Source of the DNA: Methanothermobacter sp. CaT2 | GTDB taxonomy: Archaea > Methanobacteriota > Methanobacteria > Methanobacteriales > Methanothermobacteraceae | NCBI RefSeq assembly: GCF_000828575.1 | Contig: NZ_AP011952.1 | Coordinates: 937,501 to 1,001,500 of the forward strand | Length of the DNA: 64,000 nt | Direction: 5' to 3' | Shown: one piece after another, positions 28,749 through 38,821 of the stretch | Numbering within the stretch: the first letter of the stretch is position 1 | How the letters are laid out: the number at the start of each line of letters is the position of its first letter | Notes under the pieces: generated by a model | What the model was told of the DNA's origin: nothing | Database searches by the model: none | The model's input: the letters and a program-made list of their open reading frames with translations, nothing else | Made by a program: the position numbers and the translations under genes

Positions 28749-31700
28749 ATTTCCATACTACCATACTATTCAGTCTATTTTAAAGCAAGATATACAGCTA
28801 GCTGCACTCTTACCTGATATAGGATTTCCATACTATTCAGTCTATTTTAAAGCAAAAAGTTCCTTTATCCCAATCAGCCTTAGTATCAAATTTCCATACT
28901 ATTCAGTCTATTTTAAAGCAAAAAGTTCCTTTATCCCAATCAGCCTTAGTATCAAATTTCCATACTATTCAGTCTATTTTAAAGCAACGTATCTATCACG
29001 GTGTCAATAGACTCATCACTATATTTCCATACTATTCAGTCTATTTTAAAGCTTTTGGTGGCTATGAAGAGCCTATGATTACGATATTTCCATACTATTC
29101 AGTCTATTTTAAAGCACTCGCAGCACTCTACATACAGAAATACGAGATAGATTTCCATACTATTCAGTCTATTTTAAAGCGATGATGACCTACTCGTCCT
29201 GGCACCACGTGATCATGGATTTCCATACTATTCAGTCTATTTTAAAGCATATGTTTCATCTTTGTTGTGAGAGTGAATGGCTGTGATTTCCATACTATTC
29301 AGTCTATTTTAAAGCGTGGCTAAGGGAGGTTTACATAAAGAACCTCGCTTTAGATATTTCCATACTATTCAGTCTATTTTAAAGCACAGCAAAACTGAAG
29401 CTGTGAGTAGAGTAGCATACGAGATTTCCATACTATTCAGTCTATTTTAAAGCCACTCAACGCGGAATGGGAATCTGGGACTGATAAGGCATTTCCATAC
29501 TATTCAGTCTATTTTAAAGCACATTGGGGGTCCAGTGAGAGAGGCCCTCTCCAAGGTATTTCCATACTATTCAGTCTATTTTAAAGCAAGCAGCTCTCCT
29601 CGGTGTGAAGAGGAGTGGTGAGGATGCATTTCCATACTATTCAGTCTATTTTAAAGCTCAGTATCTCATATGATATGTTAGAAAACTCTCTGAGATTTCC
29701 ATACTATTCAGTCTATTTTAAAGCCCTTCATCATATACCACATCTACTTCGTTATATGTATATTTCCATACTATTCAGTCTATTTTAAAGCTAAGAAATA
29801 TAAATAATTTTTATATTTATTATAAAAAAATTTCCATACTATTCAGTCTATTTTAAAGCTTCCAGTTCCTACATTCATTCTTTTTTTGATAATATCATTT
29901 CCATACTATTCAGTCTATTTTAAAGCCCAACTCTAAACCCGCTATATCCACATCTGAGCCCAGAATTTCCATACTATTCAGTCTATTTTAAAGCAGGAGG
30001 GGTCTTGTATTTTCTTGGTGGGCGTCAAGAAATTTCCATACTATTCAGTCTATTTTAAAGCAATATTGAACCCATATATCCCTGTGAACCCCTTCCAATT
30101 TCCATACTATTCAGTCTATTTTAAAGCTTCATCCTCCTTCAGGCCCTTGAGGATTTGCAGGTCTTATTTCCATACTATTCAGTCTATTTTAAAGCCCGCG
30201 TCCATCTCAGCCTTAAAGTCCAAGTAGTACTATTTCCATACTATTCAGTCTATTTTAAAGCATCCATGTTCATGCCGTATGCACCGTCCACAATCCTATT
30301 TCCATACTATTCAGTCTATTTTAAAGCCCTTTCCTATACATCATACTATCTCCCTCCGTTTGCTTATTTCCATACTATTCAGTCTATTTTAAAGCAGAAG
30401 GAACTGAGTTTCAGGGAATATGCGGCTGAAAAATTTCCATACTATTCAGTCTATTTTAAAGCACCAGAGACAAACAAACAAACATATGCACATAGAAACA
30501 ATTTCCATACTATTCAGTCTATTTTAAAGCTTTGTTTTTTTGTTCTTGTCATGTTTTATAGCATTTATTTCCATACTATTCAGTCTATTTTAAAGCCTTT
30601 TTTTTATTTGTTCTTTTTCCTGGTTTTATGATATTTCCATACTATTCAGTCTATTTTAAAGCATTTTATCACCTACCGAAGATTCATCATATAATTTAAT
30701 TTCCATACTATTCAGTCTATTTTAAAGCGATTTCTGTATAGATGAACTTGAGGATTTATACTTCAAATTTCCATACTATTCAGTCTATTTTAAAGCTGAT
30801 CCAGACCCGCTGAATTTTGGGAGAGGACTGGGAATTTCCATACTATTCAGTCTATTTTAAAGCCCTTGGCTCCGTAAACCGATTTGTATGAGACCTCCTA
30901 TTTCCATACTATTCAGTCTATTTTAAAGCCTCATATAATCCACATCAACCATTGTAATATACCCATATTTCCATACTATTCAGTCTATTTTAAAGCGATT
31001 AGATTCAAGTTGCAGATGGCGTCAACTGACACATTTCCATACTATTCAGTCTATTTTAAAGCGTGGCCGCATGCAGGGCAATAATCAACCCATTCCATAA
31101 TTTCCATACTATTCAGTCTATTTTAAAGCCCACGCCACATTTCGCGATTTATCCAAATAGGGATACTGATTTCCATACTATTCAGTCTATTTTAAAGCTT
31201 TAACTTTACTAATCGACGGTGGTTCATCATCTCCACATTTCCATACTATTCAGTCTATTTTAAAGCCTGTATTGTTATTTTTTTGTGTTTGACATTACAA
31301 ATTTATTTCCATACTATTCAGTCTATTTTAAAGCGATTAGATTCAAGTTGCAGATGGCGTCAACTGACACATTTCCATACTATTCAGTCTATTTTAAAGC
31401 GTGGCCGCATGCAGGGCAATAATCAACCCATTCCATAATTTCCATACTATTCAGTCTATTTTAAAGCCCACGCCACATTTCGCGATTTATCCAAATAGGG
31501 ATACTGATTTCCATACTATTCAGTCTATTTTAAAGCTTTAACTTTACTAATCGACGGTGGTTCATCATCTCCACATTTCCATACTATTCAGTCTATTTTA
31601 AAGCCTGTATTGTTATTTTTTTGTGTTTGACATTACAAATTTATTTCCATACTATTCAGTCTATTTTAAAGCTAAATTGAATGGTCGTAAACCGGTATAT

Positions 31701-33763
31701 GTTAATGTATTTCCATACTATTCAGTCTATTTTAAAGCGCGTTTTTTGCCACTAAATCACCCATTACATATAGATATTTCCATACTATTCAGTCTATTTT
31801 AAAGCAAGCGGATATCTGCGGGAGACTCCATAGCACCACAGGCCATTTCCATACTATTCAGTCTATTTTAAAGCCGGCTTCTATGTCGTCGATCGCGACC
31901 CATACATCCTGACATTTCCATACTATTCAGTCTATTTTAAAGCAAATAGGTGATAAATATGGTTAAAATAAATAATATTGAAAATTTCCATACTATTCAG
32001 TCTATTTTAAAGCTCGACAGGCTCTTCGAAGACCTATACGATCTTGTGAATTTCCATACTATTCAGTCTATTTTAAAGCGCAACATCATTACATTGCATG
32101 AGTATAACAAAGTCGTATTTCCATACTATTCAGTCTATTTTAAAGCCATGCCCTGCAACATCACAGGGGCCGCCCCATGCCCTGATTTCCATACTATTCA
32201 GTCTATTTTAAAGCTCTTCCCAAATTGCTTCCGCCTCTGCAAGGCACCTCTATTTCCATACTATTCAGTCTATTTTAAAGCAGAAGGACGAGGTAAGGAT
32301 TGAGCCCAAGTGGAAGAATTTCCATACTATTCAGTCTATTTTAAAGCAAATAAATCTAATAGAAAATACAAATTATATAGAATATATTTCCATACTATTC
32401 AGTCTATTTTAAAGCATCACTCCACCGGGCAACCCAAAACCCATAGAGACTAATTTCCATACTATTCAGTCTATTTTAAAGCAAAGGAGGGTTTGAAACC
32501 ACCATCCTGCAGGTTCCTCCGATTTCCATACTATTCAGTCTATTTTAAAGCACCCACACTTCCTTCGCTATTATCTTCCAGATATCAATTTCCATACTAT
32601 TCAGTCTATTTTAAAGCCGATGCACCGGATAAGGAAATAAAACCTGCCAGGCCCAATTTCCATACTATTCAGTCTATTTTAAAGCTCTTGCTGTCGCCAA
32701 TCAGTTCCGATTGGCAATATAGCCTAATTTCCATACTATTCAGTCTATTTTAAAGCTCCCCGGGCTCAACATCCTGTGAGGTTTCAAGGTCTCATTTCCA
32801 TACTATTCAGTCTATTTTAAAGCGATCAGAGGCCTCCCTCTTCCGATCTGCTGAGTCCAGATTTCCATACTATTCAGTCTATTTTAAAGCAAGGTCGATA
32901 AAGTCCTCTATATTCTCTTCACTTATATATTTCCATACTATTCAGTCTATTTTAAAGCACTTAAACCGTAAAATATATATATGTGTCTCTCTAAAATTTC
33001 CATACTATTCAGTCTATTTTAAAGCAATAGCACTCTTACCCATCATCTGTGAAGCCACGAAGATTTCCATACTATTCAGTCTATTTTAAAGCTCGCGTAT
33101 GATGGGACGCGATGATTACTGAAGAATGAAATTTCCATACTATTCAGTCTATTTTAAAGCTCCAGTTCCCATATTCATTTTTTTTCGTCAATATCGAATT
33201 TCCATACTATTCAGTCTATTTTAAAGCAATTAGTACTCTGCAAGCTCTCTTCTTATGTTCCCGTATTTCCATACTATTCAGTCTATTTTAAAGCCTAATG
33301 TGCATGTAACACGACTCGAACACCTCATAAAATTTCCATACTATTCAGTCTATTTTAAAGCGGGTGTGCCAGGCCCCGCTGAGGGCGTCGACCTGGTATT
33401 TCCATACTATTCAGTCTATTTTAAAGCCTACTATGCCTATCAATCTACTGCATCGAAGAAACAAATTTCCATACTATTCAGTCTATTTTAAAGCCCACAT
33501 CACCAGTCCTAAGTTCAGTCTTCGAAAAACCAATTTCCATACTATTCAGTCTATTTTAAAGCAATAGGCTTCCTCCTAGCCATACTCCTCAAAACAATCA
33601 TTTCCATACTATTCAGTCTATTTTAAAGCCATGGGAAGAAGCTATTGATTTGTTTATCGAAAAAAAATTTCCATACTATTCAGTCTATTTTAAAGCCAGC
33701 CCCTTCTTCTTATTCACACCCACAAGGTACACAATTTCCATACTATTCAGTCTATTTTAAAGC
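28749..33763 (-). CRISPR. CRISPR array, 75 repeats, type I-B associated
   Basis: Hand count gives 75 copies of a 30-base repeat that on the plus strand begins ATTTCCATAC and ends CTATTTTAAAGC, with 74 spacers mostly 35-39 bases. On the minus strand the repeat begins GCTTTAAAATAG and ends TATGGAAAT, resembling the ATTGAAA(C/T) 5' handle of crRNAs. With the decayed repeat on the left and the cas genes and leader on the right, transcription should run leftward. The left-most repeat (28749-28786) is 38 bases because CCATACTA is doubled. All others I read look identical. Spacers 28854-28889 and 28920-28955 are identical, and five units at 30997-31334 recur at 31335-31672. Confidence 0.98.
30967..31642. 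repeat. Tandem duplication of five repeat-spacer units inside the array
   Basis: Repeats at 30967, 31033, 31100, 31169 and 31237 with their spacers are reproduced at 31305, 31371, 31438, 31507 and 31575. The offset is 338 bases at every step and all five spacers match base for base. This is a single segmental duplication by recombination between repeats, not repeated acquisition. Confidence 0.95.
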
Positions 33764-33868
33764 CGAGCCGATTATTTTGTTTTTAGGCTAAATACTTGCT
33801 GAAAATGCTTTGTTTTAACATGCTTATAAGTCTGCCTATAATGATGACTCTTATTTATAAAGGCTGAC
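33764..33868 (-). promoter_or_regulatory. CRISPR leader with promoter
   Basis: The 105-base AT-rich gap between the last perfect repeat and the cas2 stop. On the minus strand TTTATAAATAA (33851-33861) is a good TATA box about 90 bases before the first repeat, and ACTTATAAGC further down is a second candidate. Position next to cas2 and opposite the decayed trailer supports leader function. New spacers should be added at 33734-33763. Confidence 0.72.
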
Positions 33869-34132
33869 TTAAATTATAAACCCAATACTGTTCTTTTCAA
33901 TTCCAAGGACATGCGAAGAAACATATTTTTTACTGGGAAATTCATAAATCATCACAGAATCACATGTATCATCTATCAATTCACTGAGTCCTGTTTTTAT
34001 CTCACCAAACTGCGCTTTACTTACTTCTCCTTCAAAAACTGAGTTCTGTCTCCAATGAAGATACATTTTCAAAAATTTATGAACCTTGTTAACTCTTTTG
34101 ACATCAACGTCGTAAACCACCAGGAGGTACAC
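33869..34132 (-). CDS. cas2: CRISPR-associated endonuclease Cas2
   Basis: An 87-residue Cas2 with the ferredoxin-like start YLLVVYDVD, where Asp8 is the conserved acidic residue, and MYLHWRQNSVFEGEVSKAQF, the typical second strand-helix pair. It bridges two Cas1 dimers in the spacer-integration complex. GTG at 34132 follows AGGTGA. It is the last gene of the cas operon and abuts the leader. Confidence 0.95.
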   Translation of the reverse strand: MYLLVVYDVDVKRVNKVHKFLKMYLHWRQNSVFEGEVSKAQFGEIKTGLSELIDDTCDSVMIYEFPSKKYVSSHVLGIEKNSIGFII

Positions 34133-34176
34133 TTAATCACCTGCTAAAAAAATGCTTAAAATAATAAATTACAGTT

Positions 34177-35148
34177 TTACCACCATGCCCTGAAACTCTC
34201 ATATTTCTGATCGCCCAGAAAGTGTTTTATTAATTTATAGGACTCCAGCCTCATCAGATACTTATAGGATACCTTTCTTTTGAGTTTAGGGTGCTTTATA
34301 GTCGTATCAAGCTTAGCCTGATATTCTTTGAGGAAAATTTGTTTACCCCTGTCTTTAAGCATTACACCGACATCTCTATCAAAGTCCTTCTCTGAAATCA
34401 TGTTATTATTTACTAGTTTAAATATTACTCTACCAACTATTAGAGGCTTAAAGATATCTGCTATATCCAGGGCAAGTGAAAACCTCCTTTCGGCAGGTTC
34501 ATGCAGAAAGCTAATAGATGGATGGAGATAGGTGTGATATATCTCAGATAATGCGGATACGTATAATAATGAATTACCAAAGGATAAAAGGGCATTTAAT
34601 TCTGTCGTTGGCGGTCTTATTTCACGTTTATCCATTTTAAACCTTTTAAGGATCTTATTAAAGCTCTGATAATAAGAATTCCACATGCGACCCTCATTAC
34701 TCATTATCTGCGCAACATTCCCTTCCACGACCTCTTTCTCTATCATCTCAATATATTCGCTAACATCCTTCCCTCTTTTTTTGTAATACTTCATTGCTTT
34801 GAGTAGGTTATGTTTAATACCGAGAACCATCTCCCTCGCGATTTCTGATCTTTTCGTTGGGTCCAGGTAATGTTCCGCCTGTTTTACCACCACAAGACCG
34901 GAGTTAAGCTGTACGCGAGGGTATAAAGACCCTTCATAATACCCGTATTTATTGAAAAAATTAACTGGGATGCCCTTTTTCATCAATATAGATGATGCCC
35001 CTGATTTAATTGAAACTTTACCATAGCAGTTTATCTCGTTTATGCGGTTTATTGGAAGAGGTTTCTTAATGTCTTTGTTGATAAAATATAATGTATTTCC
35101 CTGACGGGACAGTATCCCATGAGAAGTTATATACAAAGGGTCCTTCAT
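34177..35148 (-). CDS. cas1: CRISPR-associated endonuclease/integrase Cas1 (type I-B)
   Basis: Integrase that inserts spacers into the array with Cas2. The 323-residue protein has the beta-rich N-terminal domain (GILSRQGNTLYF...) and the helical catalytic domain. The metal ligands are E152 in NEGRMWNSYY, H216 in SFLHEPAE and D231 in DIADIFKP, all present, so the enzyme should be active. The start ATG 35148 follows AGGTGATTCA. It lies between cas4 and cas2 in the normal adaptation module. Confidence 0.96.
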   Translation of the reverse strand: MKDPLYITSHGILSRQGNTLYFINKDIKKPLPINRINEINCYGKVSIKSGASSILMKKGIPVNFFNKYGYYEGSLYPRVQLNSGLVVVKQAEHYLDPTKRSEIAREMVLGIKHNLLKAMKYYKKRGKDVSEYIEMIEKEVVEGNVAQIMSNEGRMWNSYYQSFNKILKRFKMDKREIRPPTTELNALLSFGNSLLYVSALSEIYHTYLHPSISFLHEPAERRFSLALDIADIFKPLIVGRVIFKLVNNNMISEKDFDRDVGVMLKDRGKQIFLKEYQAKLDTTIKHPKLKRKVSYKYLMRLESYKLIKHFLGDQKYESFRAWW

Positions 35149-35159
35149 TGAATCACCTG

Positions 35160-35648
35160 TTAGATCATGCAGAACTCATAATAACTACATCTACGACAGT
35201 AACGTTTAGAAACGGGTTTAGGGGGATATTTCATTTTAACAACATTTTTTATGCTTTCAACAATTTTCTCGATTTCCGACTCCAATTCAGGCGTTAAGTG
35301 GAGTTCTTCCCTTTTCTTTTCAGTAGGGTACACAAGCACTCCTTTCACGTTTTTTCCTGTGAATTTCCTTATATACCATAAATAATAATAAAGCTGATAC
35401 CTGACAGGCTCTTCAAGGCTGCTTGACTTTTTTATTTCAAAAATAGTCAGATTTTTCTTATTCATGAAATCTATAGAAATTTCGCCGAAGTTTATGCTTT
35501 TCTTTTCTCGCGAGAAAGTTTTTTCATGGAGGAGCCTCCCCATCTGTATGTCTTCGTTATCATAGTTCATGTTTATCTGGTTCGCAAAGAACCATAATTC
35601 TCGCTTACAGGCCACATAATACTGAACCATGACACCAGTTACTTTCAT
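35160..35648 (-). CDS. cas4: CRISPR-associated exonuclease Cas4
   Basis: A 162-residue RecB-family nuclease that trims prespacers and helps choose PAM and orientation. C14 in YYVACKREL and the C-terminal C151, C154 and C160 (CRRCSYYEFC) would hold the iron-sulfur cluster. IFEIKKSSSLEEPVRYQLYY includes the nuclease E-x-K and the QxxxY motif. It lies 11 bases upstream of cas1 on the minus strand. Confidence 0.94.
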   Translation of the reverse strand: MKVTGVMVQYYVACKRELWFFANQINMNYDNEDIQMGRLLHEKTFSREKKSINFGEISIDFMNKKNLTIFEIKKSSSLEEPVRYQLYYYLWYIRKFTGKNVKGVLVYPTEKKREELHLTPELESEIEKIVESIKNVVKMKYPPKPVSKRYCRRCSYYEFCMI

Positions 35649-35662
35649 GAAATCACTTTAAA

Positions 35663-38080
35663 CTATATAATGTTCCAGTCATCCGCATCAACAACTTCAA
35701 AGCCGCATTCATAGCTATAGACCCCATGAATAAGGTAGAACATTTTCATATCATCCACCTTCCCTTCACGTAGCATCTTAAGAAATAGCCATTTGTAAAT
35801 CCCCACAGTATTTTCAAACTTATCAGGATCTTCTTCATCGAAGAATGCAGCAGGAACTACATCAATTTTTTCAAATCTCTCATCAACATCCCTAATTGAG
35901 AGTAAACGTGAAACTTCTTCCATATTCTCAGTCTTAAAGCGAATGGTGTAAGGACCTCTTTTGTTGATGATTTCATCGTACTTATTGTAGCCTTTTTCGA
36001 GTTTTTTGTTAAAAGAAAGGTTAATTGACTCTATTTCAAGGAGGGATGTGTAGAGATTAAAGACCATTTCACTCATTTCACCCAGGGACGGCTCCCCATC
36101 CTCTATTATGTTCTTCGAACACTCTATCACCTCTCTCCCATAGGGATAGACCCATCGACCATTTCCATTTTCGGCTTCTATACAGGTTTCTATGTAAACC
36201 TCCCCTTTTTTATGTGGATCTTTAGATCTATTTATCCTACCCAATCTCTGAGTTATCGCATCTATTGGTGCTATTTCTGTGAAAAGTACATCAAAGTCTA
36301 TGTCCAGGGAAATTTCAACCACCTGAGTCGCTACAACAACCAGTCCCCTGTTTTTCCATTTTTCTTTAAGCTCAATTTCACTTTCTTTTTGTTTTCTATG
36401 GGCCTTTGTGAATTGAGAATGATAGAGAATTAGGTTAGAATCCCTGTCAAAAGAATCGCTTGTTTTGAAGCTTCCGGACTCTTCCAGTGCCCTATAAACC
36501 TCTTTTGCTTTGTTAACAGTGTTAAGGACAACAAGCACCTTTTTATTATTATTGAATTTATTTATTATGCTATCTATTTTATCAAGGATAGAAGAATTTT
36601 CGACCTTCAATGAAAAGGGTCTGTGCTCAAAAAGGCCCTCCTCAGTTATCATATTATAGTCCAGATCCTCTAAGAGAATATTCTCAACATTCACAGGGAA
36701 GGTTGCGCTCATTATCGCGAATTTACAGCCCCTATTATTAAGTTCACACAATATTCTTTTTAGAACACCCATCATTTGCCAATCATAGGAATGGACCTCA
36801 TCAACAATTAAGAGACAGTTTTCTACATTCAATTGGGAGAGGGGCCACTTATAAACATTGAAAAAGCTCAAAAGAAATGAGTCAAGTGTAGAAACCGTTA
36901 TAGGCTTTGAAAAGGTTTTGTTAATTATTTTTTCCTTCCAAATCTTTTCCTGATCGTCATTATATTCTTCTGCAAGTATAATAGAAGATGATCCGTGCAA
37001 TATACCCACTTTATCTTTTCCAAAATAGTCTTTAAGACGTTTATACATTGAATTGCTAGTCACCTGTGTGGGCATAGTGTATATTATTTTAGTATGCCTG
37101 TTCTTCAGATTATTTAAGGCCCATAAGAGGGCTGCTTCCGTTTTACCCTCGCCCGTGGGTATTTTTATAAAAATGTTGTCTGAACTTTTAGAAGAGACCT
37201 CCTGGAATCTCTTTAAGCCATGAAATTCATGACCTCTTAAATCTGCTCTGGATCTTATTTTATCGATAAGTTCATCCTTAGAAATTAATTCTGCATCAAG
37301 TTCATAGGATCCACTTGAAAACCAGTCTGCTCTAATTAAGTTTCCTGTGATGAAGCCATATATCTCCTTTACTTCTTTCTTTTTCGAAGGAGTGGCTTGG
37401 CTGAGCATAGTGTTCAGGTTATCAATGATTCCTTCTCCCCATGATGACCAGGAAAATGTGTCCCTCAATAGGTTGTATGGCTTTTTGGACGGCAGCTCAA
37501 ATTTGAATTCGTAGGGGCATGGTCTATTAAAAAATTCTTTATAATATCTTTTATATTCTTTAGCAAATTTTAATGTCTCCTTAAAAAAGGTGGGTGGTTC
37601 CAGCTCCGCAAATCTTTCATCTGAATAAATATCATCGTGAAGAAGTGTATGATGTGTGAGTATCGAAAGCGTAATGTAGTCAACATCTCCAATTTTAGGC
37701 ATTTCAAGGTTATAAGTAAAGTAAACAGAGTACAAGGGGTGGTATGACTTCTGTTTCTTCAAAATTTTATCATTATAGAATTCAAGGGTTCCCTTTCCTA
37801 TATCATGAAAAAACACTGCAAAAAATAATACATCTAAGAGTAGCTGTTTTTCGATTTTGTGTCGCTTTGCAAATGAATCAAAGGTCTCTGTATTTTCATT
37901 GAGAAATTTCCTTAATGATTCTAAAGCCCCCCTCGTATGTCCTTCAAGGGTGAATGATTTTTCATCATTGGTCTTCGCTATAAGATTCTCCTCAAAAAAA
38001 GAAGAATCTATGTCATATAATTCCTCAAATCTGGCTCTATGATCGCTGACAAAATCTTTTAAGTCCAACATTGGCATCAT
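35663..38080 (-). CDS. cas3: CRISPR-associated helicase/nuclease Cas3 (HD fused)
   Basis: The 805-residue effector nuclease of type I systems. The N-terminal HD domain shows H48 (EGHTRGA), H92-D93 (VFFHDIGKGTLEF) and the HH pair in LSILTHHTLLHDD. The SF2 helicase part has IPTGEGKTEA (Walker A), IVDEVHSYD (DExH), MSATFP (motif III) and TQRLGRINRSKDP (motif VI). The domains are intact. ATG at 38080 follows AAAGGTG. It sits between cas5 and cas4, the standard I-B order. Confidence 0.96.
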   Translation of the reverse strand: MMPMLDLKDFVSDHRARFEELYDIDSSFFEENLIAKTNDEKSFTLEGHTRGALESLRKFLNENTETFDSFAKRHKIEKQLLLDVLFFAVFFHDIGKGTLEFYNDKILKKQKSYHPLYSVYFTYNLEMPKIGDVDYITLSILTHHTLLHDDIYSDERFAELEPPTFFKETLKFAKEYKRYYKEFFNRPCPYEFKFELPSKKPYNLLRDTFSWSSWGEGIIDNLNTMLSQATPSKKKEVKEIYGFITGNLIRADWFSSGSYELDAELISKDELIDKIRSRADLRGHEFHGLKRFQEVSSKSSDNIFIKIPTGEGKTEAALLWALNNLKNRHTKIIYTMPTQVTSNSMYKRLKDYFGKDKVGILHGSSSIILAEEYNDDQEKIWKEKIINKTFSKPITVSTLDSFLLSFFNVYKWPLSQLNVENCLLIVDEVHSYDWQMMGVLKRILCELNNRGCKFAIMSATFPVNVENILLEDLDYNMITEEGLFEHRPFSLKVENSSILDKIDSIINKFNNNKKVLVVLNTVNKAKEVYRALEESGSFKTSDSFDRDSNLILYHSQFTKAHRKQKESEIELKEKWKNRGLVVVATQVVEISLDIDFDVLFTEIAPIDAITQRLGRINRSKDPHKKGEVYIETCIEAENGNGRWVYPYGREVIECSKNIIEDGEPSLGEMSEMVFNLYTSLLEIESINLSFNKKLEKGYNKYDEIINKRGPYTIRFKTENMEEVSRLLSIRDVDERFEKIDVVPAAFFDEEDPDKFENTVGIYKWLFLKMLREGKVDDMKMFYLIHGVYSYECGFEVVDADDWNII

Positions 38081-38111
38081 GGAACACCTTTACTTGAGTG
38101 AAAAGCCTAGA

Positions 38112-38810
38112 TCACAGGAACTCTATGTTATACTGGTGCTCTTCGTCAATGTAAAGATCTTTATTTCTGCTCATTTCACATGAAAGACCTGCAAACTCTA
38201 CTATCTGAGCAAATTTAGTGGGTTTTCTTGGGGTTACATTATTATTAAAGTTGAGATTGACTGAAATCACTCTGGGCGGGAATAAATTAGAGACTTTTGT
38301 TGCCAGTGGCTGATACCTGAACTTCATGCCCTCTTCCAAGGTAAATACGCTGTGTACGGTGCTTTCCTCCCTTGATTCCATGGTAATTTTTTGCGGCTCT
38401 CTTATGATCACCATCTCATCATCCATACCAAGAGATGGAACTCTTGAAGGATACTTAAGAGATCTCATCACATCATCGAGAAGATGGGAGTCCTGTGTTA
38501 ACACATAGATTAAAAATTTGCCCATGTAGATCCTTTCACGTTGAAGTATGTCCCTACCAGCTCCAGAAGACTTCCATTTTTTAAAGGTCCATGCGTCATT
38601 GAAAATGGAATTTATATGAAGGGGGACTATTCCAATCCCTAATTTATCAAGAAGGGTGTAATAGTCCCTCTCATTTTTGCCCATGATGTTTGTGAGCATG
38701 CCTACGACCTGGGTCTTCGTCGGGGCAAGGTATGTAAGCTGATGAACCGATGTCTGGGGTATCCTGAAAGAATTAATAAGACCCTCAACAATGAATCGCA
38801 CTGCATCCAT
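38112..38810 (-). CDS. cas5: CRISPR-associated protein Cas5 (type I-B)
   Basis: A Cascade backbone subunit that caps the 5' handle of the crRNA. About 232 residues with an RRM-like N-terminus (DAVRFIVEGLINSFRIPQTS) and the Cas5-type loop YLAPTKTQVVGMLTNIMG. ATG at 38810 is preferred since GGTGTT precedes it; the longer frame would overlap cas7 more deeply. It follows cas7 with a 12-base overlap, so the two are co-translated. Confidence 0.9.
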   Translation of the reverse strand: MDAVRFIVEGLINSFRIPQTSVHQLTYLAPTKTQVVGMLTNIMGKNERDYYTLLDKLGIGIVPLHINSIFNDAWTFKKWKSSGAGRDILQRERIYMGKFLIYVLTQDSHLLDDVMRSLKYPSRVPSLGMDDEMVIIREPQKITMESREESTVHSVFTLEEGMKFRYQPLATKVSNLFPPRVISVNLNFNNNVTPRKPTKFAQIVEFAGLSCEMSRNKDLYIDEEHQYNIEFL

Positions 38811-38821
38811 TTTAACACCAG

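Noticed and set aside
30015-33567. Plus-strand frames through the array with repeated FPYYSVYFKA or FHTIQSILK peptides
   Set aside because: They are translations of the CRISPR repeat in chance-open frames, with no ribosome binding sites and spacers as the variable parts.
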